In this document: in pieces, positions 28,209 to 36,317 of the stretch
Position numbering within the stretch: the first letter of the stretch is position 1
Layout of the letters: every line of letters starts with the position of its first letter
Source of the DNA: an uncultured bacterium
Lineage (GTDB): Bacteria; Cyanobacteriota; Vampirovibrionia; Gastranaerophilales; Gastranaerophilaceae
Length of the DNA stretch: 64,000 nucleotides
Reading direction: 5' to 3'
Assembly: GCA_900551915.1 (NCBI GenBank)
Contig: URXT01000006.1
Span: forward strand, 26,436-90,435
The notes under the pieces: generated by a model
Told to the model about the DNA's origin: nothing
Seen by the model: only the letters and a program-made list of their open reading frames with translations
The model's database searches: none
Translations under genes and position numbers: made by a program

Positions 28209-28439
28209 TTAATTCTCCTTTAATTTTATTTTAAGTTCTTGTAGTAATATTTTTTGCAATGGTTGTGCTGGTTTATTTCTCATATAATCCTCAAAAGTTT
28301 TGAGGATTCTGGATAAATCATAACCTTTTGGCAGCTCACATTCCCTAAATAAATGTCCTCGGACATTTTCAAGGTTATAACCACAATCATGTAAAATTGT
28401 AGAAATGCCTTTTTGTTTGATATAATTGATAATTTTCAT
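28209..28439 (-). CDS. Small hypothetical protein
   Basis: A 76-residue, basic, helical protein (GGAGGTG upstream of ATG). Residues ~15-45 (LHDCGYNLENVRGHLFRECELPKGYDLSRIL) include two Cys and could be a small zinc or DNA-binding fold, but nothing is recognised. Its ATG overlaps the stop of the preceding fragment in a TAATG junction, and its stop is 1 bp before the next gene. Confidence 0.55.
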   Translation of the reverse strand: MKIINYIKQKGISTILHDCGYNLENVRGHLFRECELPKGYDLSRILKTFEDYMRNKPAQPLQKILLQELKIKLKEN

Positions 28440-28561
28440 TACACAGCACCTCCAGTCAATTCGTTTAGATTGTCATAAATAATATTGATATCAGAAAATA
28501 GGATATCTTTTGGATGAATTTTACTACCTTCTGCAAGATTAAAAGCTTTGCGAATTTTGCA
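28439..28561 (-). pseudogene. Coding fragment without a start codon
   Basis: A frame of about 40 codons reads KIRKAFNLAEGSKIHPKD then ILFSDINIIYDNLNELTGGAV and stops at TAA 28441-28439, whose last base is the A of the next gene's ATG. The TAATG coupling suggests it was once a real upstream cistron. No start codon exists before an upstream TGA at ~28564, so its 5' part appears lost. Confidence 0.4.
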
Positions 28562-28596
28562 AAGTCAGCGTCTTAAAAAGATGATATAAAAATATT

Positions 28597-29594
28597 TTAA
28601 ACTATTTCAAAATTATCACTAATTTGATATTCTGCATTCCCATTACGTTTACTTACCCAAAAATCAACTTCATCTAATCCTATTTTTGATAAGAAGTTTT
28701 TTATAACCTTATTAAATTTAGTTACTGCTGCACGATTTTCAGTTGATGAGTTTGGAGAAAATTTGGCTAATGGATAATCTTTGTATGGAGCTTCGCAAAT
28801 ATCAATAAGGATTTTTTTTGATACGTAGAAAGTGGACATATTTTTTTATCTAACATTGAATGACCGTTAAGTGTTACTTTTAAAGGTTCCTTGGTAAATT
28901 GTATCCTGTATACTGTTTCATATTCATTAAGTCTTGGAATTCCGTTTATTGTGATTGATTGAAAATTATATGGAAGTCTCCCACCGTAATTTTTTAATCC
29001 TAAAATATCTCCTGTTAATTTAAATTCTTTTTTATCTATTTTTTCTTGCAAAAGTTCTAAAAAATTCATTTTATAATTTTCATAATAATTTTTTATCTCA
29101 TCAAAAGAAAAGTATATTTCATCACTTCCAGAAGTACTGCTTTTTGTTGTTACAATGTCAACAAAATCTTTATTTTGTCTATGAATATGGTTAAGCTGGC
29201 GACCGGTTAAACTACCACAACAGCTTTTTTGTATGTAGTCTTCATAAAAGCTTTGAAATATCTCCAAGTTTGTTATTTCTATCTCGCACGAATCAAAATC
29301 GTAATGCCCTAATTCATAATATTCCAGAACATCTTCAGGTAAAGTTTCAAAGTTATCATATCTTTCAAAATAACATTTTGCTCTATTTACTTTATAATCT
29401 ATATGAAAATCATTCTTTAATATCTGAAGAGACCTTTCAAATGTTGTAAAATAATTACAGTCGCCTTCAAAATCTGTTACTTCCGTATTTATGTCCGCAT
29501 AATATTCTAACTCACTCATATTTGCTTGTTTCGACTTATTATAAAGAAGGAAAGCAAAAAATAATGTTTTTAAATCGAGATACTTCTTTACCAT
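28597..29594 (-). pseudogene. Hypothetical protein split at an A7 homopolymer
   Basis: A 275-residue frame (from ATG 29592-29594, GGTGA upstream) runs into an A7 run (T7 at 28841-28847) and ends soon after. A -1 shift at the run joins it to an 80-residue frame ending NAEYQISDNFEIV. The DNA of the overlap codes sense in the second frame (MSTFYVSKKILIDICEAPYK), and that frame has no ribosome site, so one ~335-residue protein is likely. No known domain is recognised. It is divergent from the XRE/integrase pair and shares their regulatory region. Confidence 0.6.
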
Positions 29595-29616
29595 AATTGA
29601 CATCACCTTTTGTTTT

Positions 29617-29651
29617 TATTATACTTTTATTAGTATAATTTATACTATAAT
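29617..29651. promoter_or_regulatory. Divergent promoter with operator half-sites
   Basis: A perfect 17-bp palindrome TAGTATAATTTATACTA (29631-29647) overlaps a second inverted pair, ATTATACT (29619-29626) with AGTATAAT (29632-29639). Three TATACT-type half-sites therefore sit between divergent -10 boxes (minus TATAAT 29622-29617; plus TATAAT 29646-29651). They are probable binding sites of the XRE protein encoded next door. Confidence 0.6.
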
Positions 29652-29690
29652 ATATAAAACAAAATCAAAAAGCAACAAGGTATATCAAAG

Positions 29691-29954
29691 ATGATAAAAA
29701 ATAATCTAAAAATAATCCTCGCAGAACGAAACCTATCAATGAAAAAATTAGCTGATATGACTGGTATTAGATACGCAACCTTGTATGCCTTTACTAAAAA
29801 TACAAACAATTCTGCAAACTATACTGTAATGAATAAAATCTGCAAAGTTTTAAATATAACCCCGGGCGATATGCTAATTTATGAACCAGACAAAAAGGAG
29901 ATTACACAGTGCGAACTTATCACAAAAACGGAAGATGGTATCTTGAAGGAATGA
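29691..29954 (+). CDS. XRE/Cro-C1-type transcriptional regulator
   Basis: An 87-residue protein that is almost entirely a Cro/C1 helix-turn-helix: LKIILAERNLSMKKLADMTGIRYATLYAFTKN and MNKICKVLNITPGDMLIYEPDKK. AAGG lies ten bases before ATG. Its 3' end overlaps the integrase start by 46 bp in another frame, so the two are coupled. It probably represses itself and the island's integrase through the palindromes just upstream. Confidence 0.88.
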   Translation: MIKNNLKIILAERNLSMKKLADMTGIRYATLYAFTKNTNNSANYTVMNKICKVLNITPGDMLIYEPDKKEITQCELITKTEDGILKE

Positions 29955-31035
29955 TAAGAAAAAAACGGTTTCACAAAGCAATTCCAGAAGCTGTTACTAA
30001 AAAAGATGCCGAAAATTACATGAATATTTTTAAAGCTGACCTTCTTAGAGGTAAACTTGATTTGGTTGAAGATATAGGATGTGTTCAATTAAAAGAGGTC
30101 ATTGATTTATATTTAAAGTATGTTGAAACAAATCTTAGGTCAACTGATACTGCCGTTAGAAATGCAAAACGTTTTCTTAAATTATGGGGTAATAAACAGT
30201 TAAGAGACATCACACCAAAAGAAATTGAAAAGTATAAACTTACAAGAAGTAAAACCGTATGGCACACAAAAATAATCAATGGAGAAGAAAAACCTCAATA
30301 TATATCAGCGGCAACAATCAATCGAGAATTGGGCATTCTTAGTAAAATTTTTTCCATTGCCGTTTCTAATGGTTACACAAGAGAGAACCCCGTAAGACAT
30401 GTAAATAACTATCAGTTAAGAATAAGATTGAAAGACACTTAAGTCCGGAAGAAGAATTAAGAATGTTTAAAGTTTGTAATAATGATTTTTCTTTTTTAAA
30501 TATAAACGAAAAAGAAAAATATAAGTTAAGGCAAAAATGTTCTAATAAATATACTTATTTAAAGTCTATTTTGCTGGTAGCACTCAATACAGGTATGCGT
30601 AAAAGTGAAATACTTAATTTGACCTGGGATTGTGTTGATTTTGATACAAACGAAATTACGGTATTAGACACCAAAAATGGTAAGAAGAATATTATCCCAA
30701 TGAGCTGCAAAATTAAAACCCTCTTAAGCGAAAAGTATAAAACAGAATCTCAGAACAAATATGTTTTCACAAATCCCATAACCAACGACAGATATGTCGA
30801 CATCAAGAAGGACTTTAAAACAGTCTGTGAATTAGCAAATGTTGAAAAGCTTCGGTTTCATGATTTAAGACATACGGCTGCAACGAGAATGGTCGCTTGC
30901 GGTGTGCCTTTGCCGGCAGTAAAAGAGATTTTAAACCATGCAAGTATTAACACCACTATGCGTTATGCTCACACAATGCGTGCACAAAAAGAATCTGCGG
31001 TAGAAGCATTATCAAATTATGCTCAACTCACATAA
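29909..31035 (+). pseudogene. Island tyrosine integrase, frameshifted
   Basis: A phage-type integrase that would be ~375 residues. The N-terminal arm-binding domain (RTYHKNGRWYLEGMIRKKRF), the SAM-like core-binding domain and the catalytic domain are all present: TGMRKSEIL (Arg), the HDLRHTAATRM box, LNHASINTTMRYAHT (His, Tyr). GTG 29909 has AAGGAG eight bases ahead. The first frame stops at 30440-30442 after RIRLKDT, while the correct continuation ERHLSPEEELRMF lies in the -1 frame from ~30418. One small indel between 30405 and 30435 therefore splits it. It is the likely former recombinase for the tRNA-Ile site. Confidence 0.85.
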
Positions 31036-31040
31036 ATTGT

Positions 31041-32057
31041 TTACCGACTATTCAAGACACTTATAACCACCTGCTTAATAACTTCCATTGCAGCGGGATT
31101 GCTTTCTGCTATCAAAAGCGTTAGGGCAAAAAGCGATGCATTGTCAATTATTGGAAACCCATCATTGTAAAGTATTCCGTTTTTGTTCATAAAGTAAAGG
31201 AAACAACTTGCACCAATTCTCTTGTTACCGTCTGTGAAGCTGTGGTTTTTGACAATTAAATACAAAAGCATTGCAGCTTTTTCTTCCAAAGTCGGGTAAA
31301 GCTCTGTACCGTCAAATGTTTGGTAAATCTGATTAACCGAACTTGCAAAACTTTCATCTTTTGGAACTGCAAACACATCGCTTTCATAATCCGATTTCAT
31401 TTCGTTTATGACTTGTAGAAATTCTTCTTTTGAAATTCGGATGGCTTCTTTTGTAGTATTTCCTTTTGTATCAAGTTCTTTATGGTCGAAATTATCAAGT
31501 AAATTCAAACCATGTGCGAAGTTTTCAAGGATTTTGGAGACAGATTGAGCCTGTTCAACTGTTTCCACCTGATTTGTAAGACTTCTTGTTAAAAGACTTA
31601 TTGTACTTTGCAAGGTTTGTAATTTTTCCTGCTGTTTTGATAAAAGCTGTTTGTTTACGGAATACCCTTGGATTAAGTATTCTTTCAGAATTTTATTTGC
31701 CCAGATACGAAATTGTGTAGCGGTTTTGGACTTTACGCGGTAGCCGACAGCAATTATCATATCAAGATTGTAATAGGTTAAATTCCTTGAAACGCTTCTC
31801 TTACCTTCTTTTCGAACTGTTAAGAAATCCTTAATAGTTCGATTTTTATCAAGTTCTTCATCTTCATAAATATTTTTTATGTGCATGTTGATATTAGGCA
31901 CCGTTGTATCAAATAACTGTGCCATAGTTTCCTGTGTAAGCCAGACGGTTTCATTCTGCATTTTGACATCAATTCGGGTTTGACCATCGTCTGTCTGGTA
32001 AATTACTATCTGATTGTCTAAATTTTCCTGTATTTGCATGGCTCTATTATATGACAT
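31041..32057 (-). CDS. RhuM-Fic/Doc fusion protein
   Basis: A 338-residue protein. The N-terminal RhuM/virulence-type domain (VWLTQETMAQLFDTTVPNINMHIKNIYEDEELDKNRTIK, then YNLDMIIAVGYRVKS) is joined to a C-terminal Fic/Doc-like domain with HSFTDGNKRIGASCFLYFM (about residues 264-282). That motif matches the HxFx(D/E)GNxR active site of AMP- or phospho-transferases. Such fusions are common on mobile islands as toxin-like or defence proteins. ATG 32057 and a second ATG at 32039 are both possible starts. It is the last gene before the right attachment repeat. Confidence 0.88.
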   Translation of the reverse strand: MSYNRAMQIQENLDNQIVIYQTDDGQTRIDVKMQNETVWLTQETMAQLFDTTVPNINMHIKNIYEDEELDKNRTIKDFLTVRKEGKRSVSRNLTYYNLDMIIAVGYRVKSKTATQFRIWANKILKEYLIQGYSVNKQLLSKQQEKLQTLQSTISLLTRSLTNQVETVEQAQSVSKILENFAHGLNLLDNFDHKELDTKGNTTKEAIRISKEEFLQVINEMKSDYESDVFAVPKDESFASSVNQIYQTFDGTELYPTLEEKAAMLLYLIVKNHSFTDGNKRIGASCFLYFMNKNGILYNDGFPIIDNASLFALTLLIAESNPAAMEVIKQVVISVLNSR

Positions 32058-32219
32058 AAGAATAAGCTTTGCAAAATGTAAATCCTTAAAATTCCTTGTG
32101 TAATATTTGTGTAGTTTTGTGTAATTTTAAGGATTTTTATCTATTTTTATTAATTTTAAAAACAGGCTAAAACACAAGAATAATAAGAAAAAATCAAAAT
32201 TAATCAAACTATCGGTTAT

Positions 32220-32370
32220 CCCTGATAAGGGTGAGGTCGGTGGTTCGAGTCCACTGCGGCCCAGATAAAGAATCCTCCTAGGTTTTAGGGGGATTTTTTA
32301 TTGCGGAAATTAAGGTGGTTTTTAGAGTTTTGTGTAATATTTGTGTAGTGACAGATTATTTAAACTCAAT
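32220..32370 (+). repeat. Right 151-bp direct repeat (tRNA-Ile 3' fragment)
   Basis: Copy of 15052-15202 with three mismatches. It holds only the anticodon-to-3' end of the tRNA, then its terminator and ~70 bp of downstream sequence. It marks the right end of the island and is not a functional tRNA. Confidence 0.88.
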
Positions 32371-32560
32371 TTATCTTGATTTTTCTTAAGACCCCTCCCC
32401 TAGCCCCTCCCGCAAGTGGAGGGGAAATTTATAGATTTTGAAAAATCCACTTCAAAGCAGTTAATATGTTTCTGGGACATTGAGACGAGAAAAATTTAAT
32501 AAAAAATCAAACACACAGCTCGATTGAGGCTGTTTTTTAGTATTGAGATGTATGGGACAT
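32371..32560. other. Gene-free junction between two mobile elements
   Basis: It holds a GC-rich hairpin CCCCTCC (32404-32410) / GGAGGGG (32418-32424) inside a C-rich tract. It also holds two copies of TGGGACATT (32473 and 32553), each next to a TTGAGA motif. No coding frame is convincing. The left boundary of the Mu-like element probably falls here. Confidence 0.45.
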
Positions 32561-32563
32561 TTT

Positions 32564-32690
32564 TTGCACTCAAGTACTCTTTTCTTGCACTCTTTTGCAC
32601 TCCATTTGTAAAATTTCAAAACCACATTAAGCTCAAATCGGCTTGGTGTTTGAAGTTAAACCCAGTGCAAAAAAGTGCAAAAAAGTGCAA
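32564..32690. repeat. Two opposed arrays of TTGCACT/AGTGCAA sites
   Basis: TTGCACT occurs at 32564, 32585 and 32595. Its inverse AGTGCAA occurs at 32664, 32674 and 32684, with exact 10-bp spacing in the second array. Such helically phased sites next to a transposition module suggest transposase end-binding sites or repressor operators. Confidence 0.6.
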
Positions 32691-32799
32691 TTTTATTTTC
32701 GCTTACAAATTGAGATACACCAAATTATCTAAGAGATAAAGATAAAGTAAGTTTTTGAAATAATATTTTTGATTTATAATCGGTGTAATGGAGGTATTT

Positions 32800-33555
32800 A
32801 TGCTTGAAGCTATTGATATTAATTTTGATTTTACAACTGATACTCCCCATTATTGGGAAGATTTCAAATCTGGCAAAAGTTGTAAAGACCCTGATATATG
32901 GAGCCCGACTTTGAGAAAATACCAGCAACTTTTATATAGTAAAAATTTGCCAAATGGAGAAATGTTTAAGCTAGAGATAGGAAGTACTCCAAATAATTAT
33001 TTATATTGGAAAGATTTTAGTTTTGGTAGTGATTCCATAATAAATATGTACATACATCATAAAACATTGAGTTGGCTTATTAATGATGTAAAGAAACAAA
33101 TAAATAATTTTGATAAATTTTATGAGGATTATTTAAGAAAAAGTTACACTATTGGCGGAGAAATTATATTTCCTAAATATCCTATATCTATAAATGTTGA
33201 AAGAGGTCGATATAATGGAAAAATTAAAGATAGATTTGATTTAACATTAGAATGCATAAGACTTTTTTATAATGAAGAACCAAGTCCATTATATAAAGCT
33301 TTAAAAGAAAATCATAATTTTTTTGAATTATTTGTTGATTTTAAAGGTTATGTTGATTTCTTTTATCTCAATGATTTGGTTTCGGAGGATTATAATTCTA
33401 TTAATTTTTACTTAGATTTTGATAATTTTGAAAGAAATCCAAGACCTCAAACTGTTGAGGAATGGTTTACTCTTTATAATAAACAAATGGAATTCTTAAA
33501 TGCGAGAAATGCCAGAATACATCAAAGTATAAATAACGTGTTGAAATATCTCTAA
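32800..33555 (+). CDS. DUF6994-type protein of unknown function
   Basis: A ~251-residue soluble protein. The series DFTTDTPHYWEDF, SPTLRKYQQLLYSKNLPNGE, FGSDSI, YLRKSYTIGGEIIFPK and DRFDLTLECIRLFY matches, as I recall it, the DUF6994 family seen widely in gut bacteria. No catalytic motif is evident. ATG 32800 has GGAGG five bases upstream and is chosen over ATG 32788. It stands where a Mu-type phage would keep its regulator, so a regulatory or exclusion role is possible. Confidence 0.65.
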   Translation: MLEAIDINFDFTTDTPHYWEDFKSGKSCKDPDIWSPTLRKYQQLLYSKNLPNGEMFKLEIGSTPNNYLYWKDFSFGSDSIINMYIHHKTLSWLINDVKKQINNFDKFYEDYLRKSYTIGGEIIFPKYPISINVERGRYNGKIKDRFDLTLECIRLFYNEEPSPLYKALKENHNFFELFVDFKGYVDFFYLNDLVSEDYNSINFYLDFDNFERNPRPQTVEEWFTLYNKQMEFLNARNARIHQSINNVLKYL

Positions 33556-33635
33556 GACGGTATTTCAGGACTTGACTTCTGTCTCAAAACGAGTGATGAA
33601 TGTGTTGCACAAAGCATTACAAGGATTTTGAGACA

Positions 33636-35459
33636 ATGGAAAACCAAGTTGAGACAATCAAATACACCCCTGAGAAGGCAAAACAAAATGCTCTTGCAAA
33701 ACTTGATTTAATCCGCAAATGGCAAGAATTTCGCCGTAAAGCCATCAACAAACTTCAAGCAGACTATGATTTTGTCAAACTGCATAATAGTTCAAATTCC
33801 TACCTTTTCAGTGTTTTAGGTAAAATCTCACGAGGAAGCCTGCATCGTTGGAAAGCAAGTTTAGACGGGACAGAAGATTATACAAGATTAATCCCCAATT
33901 ACAAATACGTTTCTGTGAACGAATATAGAACCTGCCTGACTGATGAAGAAATCAAAATCTTTATGGGTTTACTTCTGCACCCGAATAGAATTTGTATCGG
34001 CAAAGCAATCGCACTTACAAAATACAAGCTCAAAGAGCAAGGTCAAAGTTTCATCCCTGCAGATATTACATTTAGACGCTATGCAAAATGGTTTAAGGAT
34101 AACAATTACGACAAATGGGTGCTTGCTCGAGACGGAGAAAAGGCACTTTCTGACAAAGTCGAGCCTTATATTAAAAGAGATGCAAGCCTGCTTAATGTTG
34201 GGGATATTTTAGTCGCAGACGGGCACAAACTGGCGTTTCAAGTGATTAATCCGTTTACGGGCAAGCCTTGTCGAGCAACTTTGGTCGGATTTTTAGACTG
34301 GAAATCAACAGCACTTGTCGGTTACGAAATCATGCTTGAAGAAAATACTCAATGTATTGCAAGTGCACTGAGAAACGCAATAATAAACCTTGATATGATA
34401 CCTAAAATTGTCTATCAAGATAACGGCAGAGCATTTAGAGCCAAATACTTTACAGATGATAAAGGATTCGGAGAATTAGGCTTTTATGGGCTTTATGCAA
34501 AACTTGGGATTGAAACGGTATTTGCAAGACCATATAACGCAAGGTCAAAGGTTATTGAGAGGTTCTTTAAAGAATTTCAAGAAGGATTTGAAAAACTAAT
34601 GCCAAGTTATGTTGGCTCATCAATTATTAACAAACCTGCATACTTGAAACGAAACGAAAAATTCCACTCCAACCTGCATAATGCCCTCTTGGTTGGCGGC
34701 GTTAAACGGGCACGCAGCGAAGCTGACTCCAGCCCTCGGCCGCCAATCCGCTACATCCCAACAATAGAAGAAACAATCAAAATGATTGATATGTGGCTTA
34801 AGTTCAAAAACTCTCAGTCCTGCACAAATGCACCAAATATGACAATAGCAGAAGTTTTGGAAAATCGAAAGAAACAGAATATTGATAAAAGCTTACTTGA
34901 TGACTTGATGCTGGCGACTGAAGTCAAAACAATTCAGCGAAATGGCGTAAGATTCTTAAACTGTGACTATTTTGACGAAAGATTATACGGGCTGAGAGGA
35001 AAAGTTCTGGTAAAATACAACCTGTTTGATCTGACAAGTGTAAAAGTTTTTACCCCGAAAGGCGAATACTTATGCACCGCAGAGCGAGTAACTGAAACTC
35101 ACCCGATGGCAAAGATTTTAGGAACGGTTGAGGATTTAGAGAATTACAAACAAAAAATCCAGAAACAACAAAAACTGAAAAGGAAAACGATAAACTCGGT
35201 TAAAAAATTATTGACTAATGATGAAATAAAACTTATTGAAGCAAGGTCGAACCAAGAAGAGCTTGAGAATTCTAACAATTTTCAAAAAGAGTTCAAACCT
35301 CGTTCAAATGGGGTTCAAAAAATAAACAACGGAGAAAAATCACTCCCGATTTTCAAAAACAATTCAGAAAAGTACGAATATTTAATAAAACATAACCCAA
35401 GCGACACTTGGATTGCAGAATTTAAACAAACAAAGGAGTACAAACTGTTATATGAATAG
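33636..35459 (+). CDS. MuA-like DDE transposase
   Basis: A ~607-residue DDE-fold transposase. Helix-turn-helix segments occupy the first ~170 residues. The catalytic core has VADGHKLAF (first Asp, ~194), YQDNGRAF (second Asp, ~263) and SKVIERFFKEF (Glu, ~307). A beta-barrel/Mu-C region and a basic, lysine-rich tail follow and probably contact the ATPase. A 22-residue foreign-looking segment lies near residue 352-374 (see the palindromic repeat at 34688). ATG 33636 has AAGGA ten bases upstream; ATG 33600 is also in frame. It is followed by its MuB-like partner. Confidence 0.9.
   Translation: MENQVETIKYTPEKAKQNALAKLDLIRKWQEFRRKAINKLQADYDFVKLHNSSNSYLFSVLGKISRGSLHRWKASLDGTEDYTRLIPNYKYVSVNEYRTCLTDEEIKIFMGLLLHPNRICIGKAIALTKYKLKEQGQSFIPADITFRRYAKWFKDNNYDKWVLARDGEKALSDKVEPYIKRDASLLNVGDILVADGHKLAFQVINPFTGKPCRATLVGFLDWKSTALVGYEIMLEENTQCIASALRNAIINLDMIPKIVYQDNGRAFRAKYFTDDKGFGELGFYGLYAKLGIETVFARPYNARSKVIERFFKEFQEGFEKLMPSYVGSSIINKPAYLKRNEKFHSNLHNALLVGGVKRARSEADSSPRPPIRYIPTIEETIKMIDMWLKFKNSQSCTNAPNMTIAEVLENRKKQNIDKSLLDDLMLATEVKTIQRNGVRFLNCDYFDERLYGLRGKVLVKYNLFDLTSVKVFTPKGEYLCTAERVTETHPMAKILGTVEDLENYKQKIQKQQKLKRKTINSVKKLLTNDEIKLIEARSNQEELENSNNFQKEFKPRSNGVQKINNGEKSLPIFKNNSEKYEYLIKHNPSDTWIAEFKQTKEYKLLYE
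34688..34753. repeat. GC-rich palindromic element inserted in frame in the transposase gene
   Basis: TTGGCGGC (34693-34700) and GCCGCCAA (34739-34746) bound a GC-rich block in an AT-rich gene. The reverse complement runs from TAGCGGATT to CCAACCAAGA, and the same ends recur at 35456-35520 outside the gene. In the protein it encodes an Arg/Ser/Pro-rich stretch between LHN and YIPTIEE, where related transposases usually have only a few residues. Confidence 0.6.
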
Positions 35460-35520
35460 CGGATTGCAAGCAGTGGGTCTAAGGCGAAGCCATACCCGTT
35501 TATTGCGACCAACCAAGAAA
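35456..35520. repeat. Second copy of the GC-rich palindromic element
   Basis: It runs from TAGCGGATT through CCCGTTTA to CCAACCAAGA. It lies in inverted orientation to the copy inside the transposase gene and fills the gap between transposase and ATPase. Confidence 0.55.
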
Positions 35521-35527
35521 GGATAAA

Positions 35528-36208
35528 ATGAAAAAAATCTTTATAAAAACTCGAAATGTAAGGAATTTTATAGGCTTAGTTGAAGCCCTGAAAAGCAAAT
35601 CAAAAAACATTCCTAAAATGGGACTTATATATGGCGAGCCTGGGCTTGGAAAATCACAAACAGCACTTTGGCTAGCCTGCAAATATGACGGAATCTATAT
35701 TCGAGCCTCAAATCTTATGACAAGCAGGTGGCTTGTTGAAGAAATCGTTAGAGAAATGGACGAACTCCCTCGGTATTTAACCTCGGACAACTTTAATGTT
35801 GTGATTAGCAAACTTATTCAAAAGCCAAAAATTATTTTTGTAGATGAAATCGACTACCTGATGAACAATTACAAAAGTGTTGAAACCCTAAGAGATATCC
35901 ACGATAAAACAGATTGCCCGATAGTTTTTGTCGGGATGGGCTTGGCTCTTAGAAAACTTGAAAGTTACAAGCACCTGTATGACAGATTTAGCGAGATTGT
36001 AAAATTTGAAACCTTTGAAATAGAAGATTTGAGCCAAATTTTTAGCCAACTCTCTGAAATACAATTTACCCCTGATTCGATAGAATACATCCACAAAAAA
36101 TACAATAGGTTTAGGCAAATAGTACAACTTATAAGCAAACTTGAAACTATTGCAAAAGAAAATGGTCTAACAGAAATTACATTTGAGATTATAAAGGAAC
36201 TAGTATGA
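35528..36208 (+). CDS. MuB-like AAA+ ATPase of the transposition module
   Basis: A 226-residue P-loop ATPase with Walker A GEPGLGKSQTA (about 36-46), Walker B KIIFVDEIDYL (~100-110), a sensor-1 region PIVFVGMG and a C-terminal lid of helices. In Mu-type and Tn7-type elements such a protein coats target DNA, stimulates the transposase and gives target immunity. It is 68 bp after the transposase gene, with AAGAAAGGA before ATG. There is no N-terminal helix-turn-helix as in Mu phage B, so it is a compact form. Confidence 0.85.
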   Translation: MKKIFIKTRNVRNFIGLVEALKSKSKNIPKMGLIYGEPGLGKSQTALWLACKYDGIYIRASNLMTSRWLVEEIVREMDELPRYLTSDNFNVVISKLIQKPKIIFVDEIDYLMNNYKSVETLRDIHDKTDCPIVFVGMGLALRKLESYKHLYDRFSEIVKFETFEIEDLSQIFSQLSEIQFTPDSIEYIHKKYNRFRQIVQLISKLETIAKENGLTEITFEIIKELV

Positions 36209-36262
36209 AGCGGATTTTCGGTAGGGCGCCGTGTGAGCGGAAGCGAACCCAGCCCGTAAGGC
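36206..36262. repeat. GC-rich dispersed element (GCGGATTTTCGGTAGGG family)
   Basis: It begins GCGGATTTTCGGTAGGG, which recurs inverted at 56148-56164. Both copies continue with GAGCG and AGCGA blocks and a CCCGT. It lies between the ATPase and the next gene of the Mu-like module. Confidence 0.5.
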
Positions 36263-36317
36263 GTCGGTCAGACGTTACTCTGCCGACACCTCGAATAATC
36301 CAAGACGAAAGGACAAT

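Noticed and set aside
28597-28839. An independent 80-residue gene
   Set aside because: It has no ribosome site, and its start lies at the A7 run where the upstream frame breaks; one protein with a frameshift is simpler.
32220-32265. A second tRNA-Ile gene
   Set aside because: Only the anticodon-to-3' half is present; the acceptor 5' strand and D-arm are missing. It is the attachment repeat of the island.
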